DNA from: Rugalucina vietnamica
Taxonomy: Eukaryota; Mollusca; Bivalvia; Lucinida; Lucinidae
DNA length: 64,000 nucleotides
Reading direction: 5' to 3'
Assembly (NCBI GenBank): GCA_964017185.1
Contig: OZ024872.1
Location: 40,616,188-40,680,187, forward strand
The translations under genes and the position numbers were made by a program. The notes under the pieces are model-generated. The model was not told the DNA's origin and ran no database searches. It was given only the letters and a program-made list of their open reading frames with translations. This document shows, piece after piece, positions 1 through 12,000 of the stretch. Each line of letters begins with the position of its first letter. The stretch's first letter is position 1.

Positions 1-260
1 TCATGACCCTGTGATGACCTTGACGCAAGGTCCATGGGTTGCACATGCATTTGAATGGGAAAAACTGTTAAAATGTCATTTGAAGGGAAAAGCCAGCAAG
101 AAATTGGCAAATGGACAGAATATTGATTATTCTGAAAAAAGAAAACGGCCCAAGGGCTTCATCTGCCCCTGCACTGGGGTTAAATACCATAATATTCAAA
201 CGTTTATTGGTATATGTAGCAGACTCAGGTGAGCGTTTACAGGACCATTGGTCCTCTGGG
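1..260 (-). repeat. Truncated copy of the GCTCACCTGAG family
   Basis: Reads on the minus strand like the start of the 60640 element: ctcaggtgagcgtttacagg at 224, the ggaccattggtcct palindrome, then tgcatttgaatgg and a degraded tgaccttga motif. The window edge cuts it. Confidence 0.65.
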
Positions 261-379
261 TTTTTTTTTTCACAGAATATTTCTGTGTGTAGGAGGATAG
301 GAGAATTATTTCCATGTCAGCAGTTAGTTTTTATGGCCAAAAGTAATTTTGAATAGACGTTCAGGAGCCAATAGACCCT

Positions 380-476
380 GGTGCACCATGCCGGGGATTT
401 TTGTAGGGTATAATTTTCTGAAATCCCATCCAATTCCCTTCAAAATGACACTTGTTAGCACTCTGACCGTTGGGGC
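380..476. repeat. Left copy of a 97-bp distant inverted repeat
   Basis: ggtgcaccatgccggggatttttgtag..gttagcactctgac is matched in reverse complement at 7189-7286. The interior of the match is diverged. Confidence 0.6.
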
Positions 477-995
477 GTTTGGACGTAGCAGCCTTTTGAA
501 TGCGTTACGTACGTGACATGTTGCCCATTTCATGAGAATCGTCATAAAATCAACATTTGGTATATTTTTATGAAGTTTTGTGTTAAAACAAACACGAAAA
601 TTAGCAAATAGAAAAATATGCAAAAACAGATGCTTTGCTATGAGCATAATTCATTGTACCACGTATGGTAACGTATGTTACAAAATCTGCAGTAGATGTT
701 CCATATGAAAAAAAACAACAGTACATCGAATTCCTAAAGCATATAAACAAACTGATGGTATGGGAATATTTTTGAATAAAGTCTGTTATCCGAATTAGAT
801 CACTCAAAAGTTTGTACTTTGTTTGCAGCTGCATGTCATATATTGAAACTTGTGTCGTCCCCACTTGCCAGTATACATATATTAACGTGTAAAACCAAAT
901 CATACTTAGTCATTCAACGATACATTCTAGTTTAAACTTGACACTGCCTAAATGGTACACTTATCATAAACCAATGACATCTATTGATTGTTACC

Positions 996-1460
996 GAGTG
1001 ATTTGTCGTTGGTAACGTAGATAACGGCAAGATACCGTAAGAACCTTCCCTGCATACAGAGGGCTGAGGTGAAATAAGTTGTGAGGATTTGCTTCGAAAT
1101 AATGAATTTAGTGTTTGCAAGTAAGTCTGCTGTCCAAATTATTTAACCAACAATGTATGGACTTTGTTCGCAACTGTAAGCCGTTGAGTGAAACTTGTAT
1201 CGTTATTGCTCGACTACATACATGTATTTGACATATACATATTTGAAAATACATAATATTCTTTCTTGAGGGGTCATTGGGGGAAAAACTCAATTCAATG
1301 GCGCATTTTCAGTTTAAATTCGCCATTGTTTTAATGGTTACAAACTTAATACTAACACAGCGCCACCTTAATGCATGTCGCCTAGTGTCTTGTTATATGG
1401 TAACGTAGATAACGGTAAGTGTCGTAAAGTCCTTTCCACTTATACAAAAAGGGCTGAGAT
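996..1460. repeat. Diverged direct duplication
   Basis: ggtaacgtagataacggcaagata..agggctgag at about 1010-1070 recurs as ggtaacgtagataacggtaag..agggctgag at 1399-1458. No gene is visible in 477-2886 beyond short chance frames. Confidence 0.4.
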
Positions 1461-2886
1461 TCCTAAACGCTTATGAGTCTGTACAAAAATAAGACACATC
1501 TTAGATTTCAGAATTTGGCTCTTAAATGGTTTCAGTGTTTTTGGTCAACATTATACATTCTAATAAGTCTTTCAATCAAGAAATTCACTAGATATTACAA
1601 TACAACAATCAATCTTCGTCATTTTTATGCAAGCAAAATGTGAAGGTGGATTGATTAACTTTAGCCATGGTTATGTGACATAGCCTTACAGCTGGTGTGT
1701 AACAAGGCACTATAGGGCTAAACTTGTTAAACTACATAAAAATGAACCTTGCAGATATGTCTATTGACGTCAAGATTGGTGTCATCAAGGCTTTTGAGTG
1801 AGTGTGCTATAGCTAATTCAAACGTCATACCATAATCCAAGGGATCGACAAAATGGTGGATTTTTGTGGGGTTGGCAAGATATCTTACTTCTATTATGTT
1901 AAAACTATTGCGTTCTAAATTGGTATTTTCTGCCGGAAACTACACATGTTGTAATGTTAGACCTTAAAGTGTTTTGTATTACACAGAACTGAAACTCTCA
2001 TTTGTTTGCTTAAATATGACCGCTGAAAAAATGTACTTTGTTAGTGAAATTATAAATGATTATACATGTAATTATACTGGACCGATGTGGTAAGACAGAG
2101 AGTGTCAGTGCTAAACGAGCGTTCTTCTCCATTGAGAGCAACATTAAGCGAGACTCCTTGAGGCTGTGTTCCTCTTTTGATTGGTTATACACCTTACATG
2201 CATTAAATGGTTAGTGAAAGATGGATACTTGTATGAAATCTGCAAAACCAAACATAATTAGGTTGCTAATGATGATAATGTAGACACTAATGCAGTCACT
2301 ACTTAATTCTAAACCAAGATACACAGTGGGGAGCGTGGTGACCTAATTGTACAGTGTCGAGCACAGGAGTGAGAACTTGGTTGTTCAAAACTTTCTTTAC
2401 CGTGAATTTTCTACAAGTATACTGTCAAAAACAAAAACGGCAACAAAGGAACAATATTATATCTACTCCATCTAACATCAAGTATGAACCACTTTAAAAT
2501 AATCAGTAGCAAGCAACAATGGTGGTTATGGGACAGAAAACACTTAATAGCTGTCCTCTTTATCACGAAAATTTTTCATTTTGCGCATTTACTGTCTGCG
2601 ATACCGCAAGCTACATGTACTTTATTTAGACGGATACAGTTCTGTAGTTTATATGCATAAGAAAGAACCAGATCAGAACAGAACTCCGATTTCCATGAAA
2701 ATGTATAATATTAATGGATGAAAGTACTATGGTCACTCTAGCGGTAATATCTTTGATCGCATCTCCTTTGAACTACGGCATAAGCTGCCCTTGAGAACAA
2801 GACAGAACATGTTACACGTAAAATGGTGAATGTAAGTGTGGCTATTCTATAGCACCTTCAATATCTTATTTAAACTTCTGTAAGAA

Positions 2887-4271
2887 GTACATCACCCTGT
2901 CTAACGTTGACGCCGGTGAAACGGCCCCAACACCGGTTACTACGGTGCTTTCGCTACAAAATTTGATGGATACGAATAAATTTCTTGTGTTGTTCAATGT
3001 TATATAAACGTTTGCGATGAAGTAAAACGCGCATCTAATGGAGAATTAACTTGACTTTTTATTTCTGCTTGGGCGAAAAACTGTTTTTGTATAATTTTTC
3101 CAAACATTCGATTCAAAGTTGGTAAACAAGGTTCGGCCAAGGCCTATTCGGCCGATTTCTACAGAAACTGTTCGTATTTTCCAAAATACGCACAAAATGT
3201 AAGCAAACGAGCATTTTGATATGACTTGTAGGAAAGATTGTTGGACGTTTGCATCGTTCTCGATAGATTTTCCCCCGAAAAATGCACAGGAAGAATTTTA
3301 TGGCAAAATGTAAACACAACGCAGGTTACTACGGTACCAGAATTACCTGGATTATTGGATAGATGGGCATTCTAGCTTTACAAGATGCGGATTGTGTTAC
3401 TAATTCGTGCCCAGCTTCTGCCTACATACCTCTTTTATGTAGTTTAGGAAACTATACGTTCATTGGCATGGTTATCAACCCTAGAATGAAGAGATTCTAA
3501 TGAATCAGTTCCGTATTGTTATGAGATAGAAGTGGTTCCAATAGGAAAACAGGGCTTGTCCATGACTCACCAATTGCACGTAATTATACGTTGAGGTACC
3601 TTGGTATTATGAGTTACACCAGCTTTTCTGCAACCCTTATAAATTGAAGTACTTTCTTGCCTGTACTTACTTACTTACTGGCTCAATGACTCTATGACTG
3701 ACTCACGCATTCGGAAGTTTCGAGTCGAAGCATAATAATAATGATAATAATGATGATAATAATAATAACAATAATCTTTCATGTGGGTTTCAGGAACTTT
3801 ACGTTCATTGGCATGGCCATCAAGTCTATAGTGATTTCTTTTAACGAAACGGTTCCGTATAAGATAGATAGTGTCTCATTGTAGAAAAGGTTGCCGTTAG
3901 CCATATAAGACACTACTCATTTCTAATTAAACTTCTTGACGTCATCAATTTTACTGCAACGTCACGGTTCTCGCGTACACTAAGGCGAAGCCCTGCGTGT
4001 GTTGCAATATGGTGAGAAGTCGCTAAAACCGATACCTTTTTACGTGAAATGTGTCCAAATGAAATGTCTATCAGGACTGGAGATGCCAGGAATAAGCATT
4101 TACAAACCTTCCATTGCGTACTTTAGGGTATATACATGTAATGAAAAGGTTATTGAATGAAAATCGTAAACAATTTGGAACTCGTTCATATGGCTGAGAT
4201 TCACTCGCAAGCTCGTGCGTCCTCGCAATATTAACTCGTTCAGAATAGTTTTCGACATTCATTCAATAACC

Positions 4272-4305
<34 letters not shown>

Positions 4306-5165
4306 ACATGTTGGATAATGTTTTGACTTACAAACGTTCGAATGCCAGAGTCAGTAATAGAGATATTGAGCGAGTAAGTAAGTACAAGCAAGAAAGTGCT
4401 TCAATTTCAAAGGGTTGCAGAAAGGTTGGTGAAACTTATAATACCAAGGTACATGTACCTCAAAGTATAATTACGTGCATTTGGTGAGTCACGGACAAGC
4501 CCTGTTTTCCTATTGGAACCACTTCTATCTCATAACAATACGGAACTGTTTCATTAGAATCTCTTCATTCTAGGGTTGATAACCATGCCAATGAACGTAT
4601 AGTTTCCTAAACTACATAAAAGAGGTATGTAGGCAGAAGCTGGGCACGAATTAGTAACACAATCCGCATCTTGTAAAGCTAGAATGCCCATCTATCCAAT
4701 AATCCAGGTAATTCTGGTACCGTAGTAACCGGCGTTGTGTTTACTTTTTGCCATAAAATTCTTCCTGTGCATTTTTCGGGGGAAAATCTATCGAGAACGA
4801 TGCAATCGTCCAACAATCTTTCCTACAAGTCATATCAAAATGCTCGTTTGCTCACATTTTGTGCGTATTTTGGAAAATACGAACAGTTTCTGAAGAAATC
4901 GGCCGAATAGGCCTTGGCCGAACCTTGTTTACCAACTTTGAATCGAATGTTTGGAAAAATTTTACAAAAACAGTTTTCCGTTCAAGCAGAAATAAAAAGT
5001 CAAGTTAATTCTCCATTAGATGCACGTTTTACTTCATCGCAAAAGTTTATATTACATTAAACAAAACAAGAAATTTATTCGCATCCATCAAATTTTGTAG
5101 CGAAAGCACCGTAGTAACCGGTGTTGGAACCTTTCACCGGCGTCAACGTTGGACAGGGTGTACAT
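2887..5165. mobile_element. Foldback element with 0.85-kb inverted arms
   Basis: Arms 2887-3735 and 4318-5165 are near-identical reverse complements, for example gacgccggtgaaa / tttcaccggcgtc, and the tacttacttactggctc motif at the inner ends. The spacer is about 580 bp, flanked by ATT/AAT microsatellite, and holds a second copy of an arm segment (acgttcattggcatgg at 3802 versus 3459). No coding frame is supported, so it is a non-autonomous foldback. Confidence 0.8.
4270..4305. repeat. (ATT)n microsatellite
   Basis: Uninterrupted tattattatt run inside the foldback spacer, facing an aataataatgataat run at 3731-3775 on the other arm. Confidence 0.9.
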
Positions 5166-5303
5166 GTCAAGGATGAAAATTCAAATTACTGGCGTGTCTG
5201 GAAATATTGTTTAAGTAGGCTGGGCTGGAGCAGACCCTTCGCTATGTGTCTTACTCAGTCCACTGAGGTTCATATGGCAGTTTTTCTTTTGCTCCAAAGT
5301 TTC

Positions 5304-5562
5304 TTTGTTTGTTTGAATTGATGCTCGGCGTCCCAGTCAACAGCTATGGTCATGTCGGGACGTTGCCTCCATTTTATTGGACTTACATGTATACCCAAAA
5401 TAAAGACGTTATGACATCCAAAAATCGCTTCAAATATGACCACCCAACTAAACCATTGAGACTTATATGTATGAATGGCTCGACTTAACCACTTTTTCTG
5501 GACAGGCTCAGACCTGAGCGGTTAACCAGTGATCAGATGGTCAGTCAGTCAGTAGTTTCAGT
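5304..5562 (-). repeat. SINE-like dispersed repeat, family S1
   Basis: Read on the minus strand it ends gggacg..catcaattcaaacaaacaaag, a SINE-type tail. The body contains the cagatggtcagtc and gtcatgtcgggacgttgcctcc blocks shared with copies at 53.5, 55.9 and 63.8 kb. Confidence 0.6.
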
Positions 5563-5564
5563 TG

Positions 5565-5672
5565 TGTTACCTGTGATCCTAAAAAAGGTACACGTAGGCA
5601 ATGGACAGGAAAAGGCGCAATCAGCAAGAAATTCACACGAAGTCTTCAAAAACCGAGGTGGGAAAAAAACTA
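5565..5672. repeat. Dispersed repeat, family S2
   Basis: ggtacacgtaggcaatggacaggaaaaggcgcaatcagc..accgaggtgggaaaa is shared in reverse with 9700-9775 and 40765-40852. Confidence 0.5.
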
Positions 5673-6005
5673 AATTGACAATTAGGCACTCATACTTAGA
5701 AAGCATATACAGGCTGTATCTGTGGTGTAGTTTTAGTTTTATTGTGAAAGCATGGATGCATTTTATGAGCAAATCCACATAAATACACAATTTTACATTG
5801 CTTCACAAACGTCCCAAGGTTGTTTTTCTTTTGTGGTCCTACATGTTTTTGTTTTAGATTTTTGTGTCGATTTCTGAAGTCACACGGAAGTAGTTAAGTT
5901 CAGGTACATGTAGTTGTATGGCCACCTTTATTGCAATGGCTGCTCACACAGCTAATATAATGTTCTTTAGAGCCTTCGCTTTATGGTCCATTTGATACAT
6001 ATGAT

Positions 6006-6149
6006 ATATTATACCGATCGTAGTAGACTGACGTCACAGCTTTACCATTAACATTATGAAGGAAGTGAATGTATTTGACCAATCGCAACAGGCGAGTCAT
6101 TCAGTTTTATAACGGTAAATCTGTGACGTGAGTCTACGATCATAATAGA
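6006..6149. mobile_element. Short palindromic MITE
   Basis: ccgatcgtagtagactgacgtcacagc at 6014 is mirrored by ctgtgacgtgagtctacgatcat at 6121. The inverted ends are about 35 bp in a 145-bp element. Confidence 0.65.
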
Positions 6150-6289
6150 AATATACAATTATGTGAATGGGCAAATTTATATTTTAGCAGAATAGAACCG
6201 CAATAAATAAATTTTATTCCAGACTTTTCAGACTTAATTGTTATCAGGCGAGCGAGTGTTGCCCTTTTTGCTCTCATTTCTTTCATTTT

Positions 6290-6672
6290 TAGGACAGATA
6301 TTCAGTAAATTTAATTTACTAATTGAAATAATTATGGGAGAAGAATGATAATCTGCTATAAATTATAAGTATTTAAATCTATAGATAAAATACAAAATTG
6401 TAACGTACGTTACCATGCCATTACGTAAAATATGTTACCGTTATCATGAAGCATGGTCTGTAGTTGATTTTTGTGTGCTTTTAATACATTTTAGGACAGA
6501 TATTCAATAAATTTAATTTCATAATTGAAATAACTATTAGAGAAAAATGATAATCTGCAATTAATCATTGAAGTATACGATTCTATAGTGAAAATACAAA
6601 ATTGTTACATACGTTACCATGACAGTACGAAAAATATGTTACCATTATCATGAAGCATAGTCTGTAGTTGAT
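6290..6672. repeat. Tandem duplication of a 190-bp unit
   Basis: cagatattcagtaaatttaattt..gttaccgttatcatgaagcatggtctgtagttgattttt at 6296-6470 is repeated with small changes at 6496-6676. Confidence 0.75.
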
Positions 6673-6679
6673 TTTTTCA

Positions 6680-7188
6680 AGTTCTTTTAATTCCTATGGA
6701 AGTTTTATTTCGAAACCTGGGATGTTGTTCAGGAAAGGAAGTGTCTTTGTTCTGTTTCTGCTGGGACATGGTTATAAATGGGCATACTATTTAAATGGGG
6801 GTAGGGGAAGACAATCAGCATCTGTGGAGTGATGGAAGGTCACAGAGAGCTCTACTATATGTCATTTTAAAGGGCAAGGACTGTAAATAACTATAATAGA
6901 AATTGTATTTTGGTATTTGGTCTAAGCTATATTCTATGAGAAACGAAACACGGTGGATATGCCAAATTACATGGGTTATTTACGTTACTTCTGTTGTACC
7001 AGTAGTCATGAAATTAAAATATTATTGAATTTGGTCCTGTTAGGTTAGGTTACATCTCTGCTACATATTTAAAGGTAAAGTTCTTGTCAAAAATTTGCTT
7101 TTTGTCATAAATCTTGGTGATCCCCTTAGCAGCTTGAATTTAAAAATCATACATCGGTAACGTACGCAACACGCTCTGGCACGATAAA
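6680..7188. other. Intergenic, nothing recognised
   Basis: No coding frame, repeat match or RNA structure was recognised here. Confidence 0.5.
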
Positions 7189-7286
7189 GCCCCAGCAGTC
7201 AGAGTGCTAACAAGCGGCATTTAGTAGCTTAGGGTACTGGCTTTCAGAAAATATATGTCTACAAAAATCCCCGGCATGGTGCACCT
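7189..7286. repeat. Right copy of a 97-bp distant inverted repeat
   Basis: gtcagagtgctaac..ctacaaaaatccccggcatggtgcacc, reverse complement of 380-476. Both outer limits match over a similar length, but no target-site duplication was found. Confidence 0.6.
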
Positions 7287-7954
7287 CTGCCATATACTAT
7301 GTGATAGCCTAGGAATTTTGCAATGTAATGTAAGGGAGATCATTTATGATCATGAAAATGCATACTTAAAAAAAAAGACTTGATCATGAAGATTTCGTTT
7401 CGGGTAGGTCATGGTGTCAGATTGATCAATCAAGATGAAACACTAAGAATTTATATTTTTTTCAGGTAAATTTATATCCCATGAGATTTTTGTACAGAAA
7501 TTCGTTATTCAAACTCGTTCTTGACAAGAATCTATTTATTTGTCAACCAAACTATTTGTATGCAAATTTTGCGACAAACTAAATGCTCAACTGTGCCAAG
7601 ACTATATTTCATCTACATTGAAACAGTTGCAAAACATCTGCGAAAACCAGTATCAGACACTGTGAAACACATTTTATTAGTGCCTTTATTTTTTAGAGGA
7701 TCTTTTTAGTGGATCTCCATTTTTGGTTGAGTATACGCCTGAGTGTCGCATTTACTACCCTTGAGTGTTTGATAAGTCAAAATTTGTGGCCACTCTAGAA
7801 CCTTCAGTTTTGATTTGATCTGCCTTCTTGCAGGTAACCGTGACAAGGGCAAGATCTCAAGATAATTATTCTTAATTTGCATATATTAGGCTAGTTGCGG
7901 AATATGGTGCTCTTGTGTCTAAAAAGATTAATACAATGTGCTGGTCACATATAT
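7287..7954. other. Intergenic, nothing recognised
   Basis: Only short chance open frames; no splice-site and coding combination was found. Confidence 0.45.
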
Positions 7955-8176
7955 TTGAGCCGTCTCGTGAGAAAACCCAACAATGTGGTTCCCGAACAGT
8001 CTGACACAAAGCAGGCTGTACGGTCACAGAAGCAGACAAGAAGCTTGAAATTTCGTATTTAAGAAGAAGAGGAAGTGTACGATCCGTGTAGCGAAACAAA
8101 GGCGTTGACCGTGAAGCTGATCTGGGTCTTTGTTTTCGCATATGAAGATTGTTGGCTTTCTCATAAGGCGGCTTAT
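7955..8176. mobile_element. GGCGGCTCA-family MITE, diverged copy
   Basis: tgagccgtctcgtgagaaaaccc at the left end pairs with gctttctcataaggcggctta at the right. The interior has the tgacacaaa, gcttgaaatttcg and ctgatctgggtctttgttttcgc blocks shared with the copies at 30110, 36953, 49738 and 50283. Confidence 0.75.
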
Positions 8177-8719
8177 TTGTTTTCCTTTGCAACTGGGTAG
8201 AAAATGGCCTGTCCCTGAAACCAAAACGTGAAAATAAGTAAAACAACAAGAGGCAATCAAGATAAAATATGGAATGTATTCAAAACAAGAACAGAACAAA
8301 TCACAGCAAAGTCTTGGAACGGTCAGTAATGAATTACTGGACCAGACATTTGCTACTCGTTCATAGCACTGGCAGATTCTTATGACAAGACACAGAATGG
8401 CATAAAATAAGCCATGAGTATAAATCAGGAAAACATGTCCATGAAATGTAGAACTTCTTACACTCCGCTATTATAACGTAACATGTTCATATTTTTGAGT
8501 CAAAACAGACTTCCTAACGTGCACTCCGTTTTGAACAAAACAAAAAATGTATGGAAATTTTTCAACTGATTTTCTGTTAAATTTTTACATGAGCACTTTT
8601 AAAAACCTTTGAATATTGCATGATCATGTATCGTAATGTTTTCGTAGAACACAAGCTGCCATGGCAGTGCCGAATTAAAGTTAGTAAATGAGCAAAACTT
8701 AAACCTCTTCTATACAGAA

Positions 8720-8860
8720 ACCTCCGTGGGGCAGTGGTTCAGCCACTCGCCTTGGAAAATGAACTGTTGTTAGTTGGTCCCGGGCTAGTCATCAACTGAG
8801 GTCCTGTTACCTTATGACCTTAGCTGTTGCTGTGACGTTAAACCACAGATCAAGCAAGCT
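8720..8860 (+). repeat. tRNA-derived SINE-like fragment
   Basis: gtggggcagtggttcagccactcg resembles a degenerate A-box region, and ggtcccgggctagtc a B-box-like segment. It ends gtgacgttaaaccacagatc, the same 3' motif as the SINE at 50525. It lies just beyond the last exon of the LRR gene. Confidence 0.45.
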
Positions 8861-8883
8861 CTCATTTTTATATAGAAAGTTGT

Positions 8884-9007
8884 TCATTTAACTCGTTTTG
8901 TTGTTTGAAATTGTCCTTGGCGTTCTTTCTTTTGGTTGGCAAGTCTCTCTTTTTCAGCCCTCTCCTCGCGTATAGACTTCCGGAGGTGGGATCGTAATGG
9001 TTTCTCT
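8884..9007 (-). CDS. LRRC74A-like: LRR gene exon 13: charged C-terminal tail
   Basis: 124 nt from an acceptor atatacag in phase 2 to TGA at 8884. It encodes a Glu/Arg/Lys-rich helix (REERAEKERLANQKKE) that could be a short coiled coil. It is supported by phase and coding bias only. Confidence 0.6.
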
Positions 9008-12000
9008 CTGTATATGTCCTTACCACAAATGACATTATCGTACACTAATGCTAGCTCGCTGAAAACGAAAACATTGCCATTAAGGTTTCATACTGTTCAG
9101 TCAGAGGGTCATCACTGATCACCTTCAGCAAGTTATTCTTCACCATGTTATACTTTGTAAATTGACTTCAGTAACACACAGTACAATAAAATCATATTCA
9201 AAAAGTGCAAAATCACACAGGAAGAAATTCTAAACCGTTAGGTAGTTGTAAAAACGGACCAACCAAACCAGAACTGAAGCCGACTCGTCACCTAGAGTTT
9301 AGCAAGAACAATCCAATCGAAAAAATATTTAGATTTAATCATTGGTGATGATACAAACTATATGTACCTAAACCTTACCTGATGTGAAATTTTCGTTTTG
9401 AATTCAACTTGAGATTTGCTTTTAATCGCCGCAGACTTGTTGGCCGTGTAACTTTACCAGTTTGCTGAAAATTTATCAACATTATCTTCATATACGCAGA
9501 TATTTCAAAATTATTATCTTGCCTGTAAGAAAATACGTTTCTTACGAAAATCACGTGCACGTGTCAGTTTTAGTAAAAACATACAATACAAACCATACAT
9601 ATTTGGAATTCAGAAAGAAGCCGTATAACATATACGAATCTGTCTCCCTATCGGTTTACGATATGTTTTCTTGGTATAAGTACCTAAGTATCATTTTAGT
9701 TTTTTCCCACCCCTCGGTTTGTGGAGTGGGAATTTCTTTCTGATTGCGCCATTTCCTGATCATTGCCTACTAGTACCTCCCTAGTTGTGGTTAATACCCA
9801 GGAAGCGGTGACTCCGTCCCAACATGACAAACATTGTTGACTGGAATGTTGAACCTCAATACATACAAACACCAATATTCATTTAAGGATGTTCGCGGCT
9901 AACATTTGACAGTTCGACACTTCCGGTTTTGGTTGAATATCTCGTAAACGGTTGTACATATTTGACTAATATTTTACATTTGAATACATATTGATGATAT
10001 GCATTGAACAAGCCATGAAAATTGTCAATGTAAGGAAATTCATTTTCACCCCATTTTCTGCAATTTTTAAGAAAATTTAGGGGTTAGGGTAGATTAAACT
10101 TGAAAATTAAACAACGTAAAATTACTTGCACTGATTTGATGTTATTTTAGCAGAAGTAGATGTATACAAGGTCTTCTTTATCAGTATTGCTTTCTTTGGT
10201 GTGCTACTTTTAAAATTTTGGGCGGTTTTATGAAATGAGGAGTAAGAAATAAAACAGCCGAAAAAAGGCTTAAAATGGCGATTTTCAAGTTCTTGGTTCT
10301 CTCTTATATGCACACTACCCAATATTTTTCATTCTTTTATTCGAAAAATATGAATTACATGTAGTTCTATGATGTGTGAAAACACAAGAAAAAGTTTGAC
10401 ACATTTATAAATATTGATTTTTTCCGACTTTTTTCAAGTTAGGCGGTAGAGTTGTTAAATGAGTGGAACAAAAATTGACATCCACTTCAAGATGAAAATT
10501 TATGTATGTTTTAGGTCCAACATAGTCAGTGTTACTTAAGCAAAATGACTTTTGAAAGCATTGGTGATGTATTGTTTGTCCATGAAGGTATATGTGAAAA
10601 ACTTGATAGAAAATTAAATTATTTTTTCTAATTTTCAAACATGTTGTTTAGAGGTCTCATTCAGAGGTCTGTAGCTTGAAAAAAATGCACACTACCGAAT
10701 ATTTATTTTGTTTTCATATGTCTTATTTTATATTTTGGAATCAAAAAAGGGCGGTTAGAAAAAGTTTGAATACTTTTTCAATGGCAGCGAACATCCTTAA
10801 ATGGGATAAAATTAATCCAAAAATCAAATCGTGATTCTGAACGTAACGGGCGAATTTCACCAGCATTTCAATCATGTTAATTTTGTTCTGAGCATTTTTA
10901 AATTATTCGATTTATAGGTGTATATGCTTACGAAAGTTCAAAAACTTCCGATAGAAATCATCAATCGCAATAAAAAAAATCCGCATATCAGTTATTTAAA
11001 ATGATGAAATTACCTCTAATTGTGTAATAACATCCCCTATTGTTACCATGGGTATTTCATCACTATTTTCTTCCAGTTCTTCATAGTCTGGATATAGGTC
11101 TTCTATCTCAATTTCTTGATCTGAAATAGTATGCTCATTATCATGGGAGCATACCACCAAATCACCGCTCTTGGCAACCATGATAAAGAGAATGCTAATA
11201 TCTGGTCACAAAAAGCCACATGCAATTAGCCTTAAACTCCATGGACTGTTGACTCTAGCCTGTGTTTTTCCAGCCTTTCGGGATTATGCCGTATCTATTT
11301 CAGATTTCGTAGTGATGTTTGAACTCCTAGTTGTACTATGTTGTTATTCTATTTCTTCCAATTTTATTGTTTCCAATTTACATTTCGATGTAGGCGATAT
11401 TTTCATTCCTTCAAATTAGGCACAAACATTAAAACTGGCATTGTTATGTTGGATGAATTGTATTATTACCATTTGCTTTAGGGGGTTAGGAGTAAGTAGC
11501 AGTCTCTCATAGCTCTGTATAGAGCGTCTCTTAAACCATACTACCTAATATAAAGGATTTTATAACTTTATATATGTTAAATGTACGAAGAGGTGAGACT
11601 CAAATAAACTATTTGTATTGTATTGTATTGTATTGTATTGATATTCAAAGGGATCACATAATGTTTTGGGGAACGGGTCTTCCAAAAATCATTGAAAATG
11701 ACGTACAGCCCAATTGAAAGTCTAAAACGTCGGTAATAAAAATCAAATATATACCTTCCAGAAACTCGCATAAAACTACCAGATTCCTTGTCAATATATC
11801 TGTGGCCACTTCTCTCTTTGATGGTGGGTCGTTGTACAGTACAGAGATATCTTGAACTACTTTAATAGCATTGGCTAGACCTTTAAACTCTTCGCTGACT
11901 TGAATACCCTGGAAATAATTTTGAAAAGTTACCCGGGTAGTTTAAAGGAACGTTCATGGATATATAGTTTTTCGTACATGTCACCTTTTTATCAAGGCAT

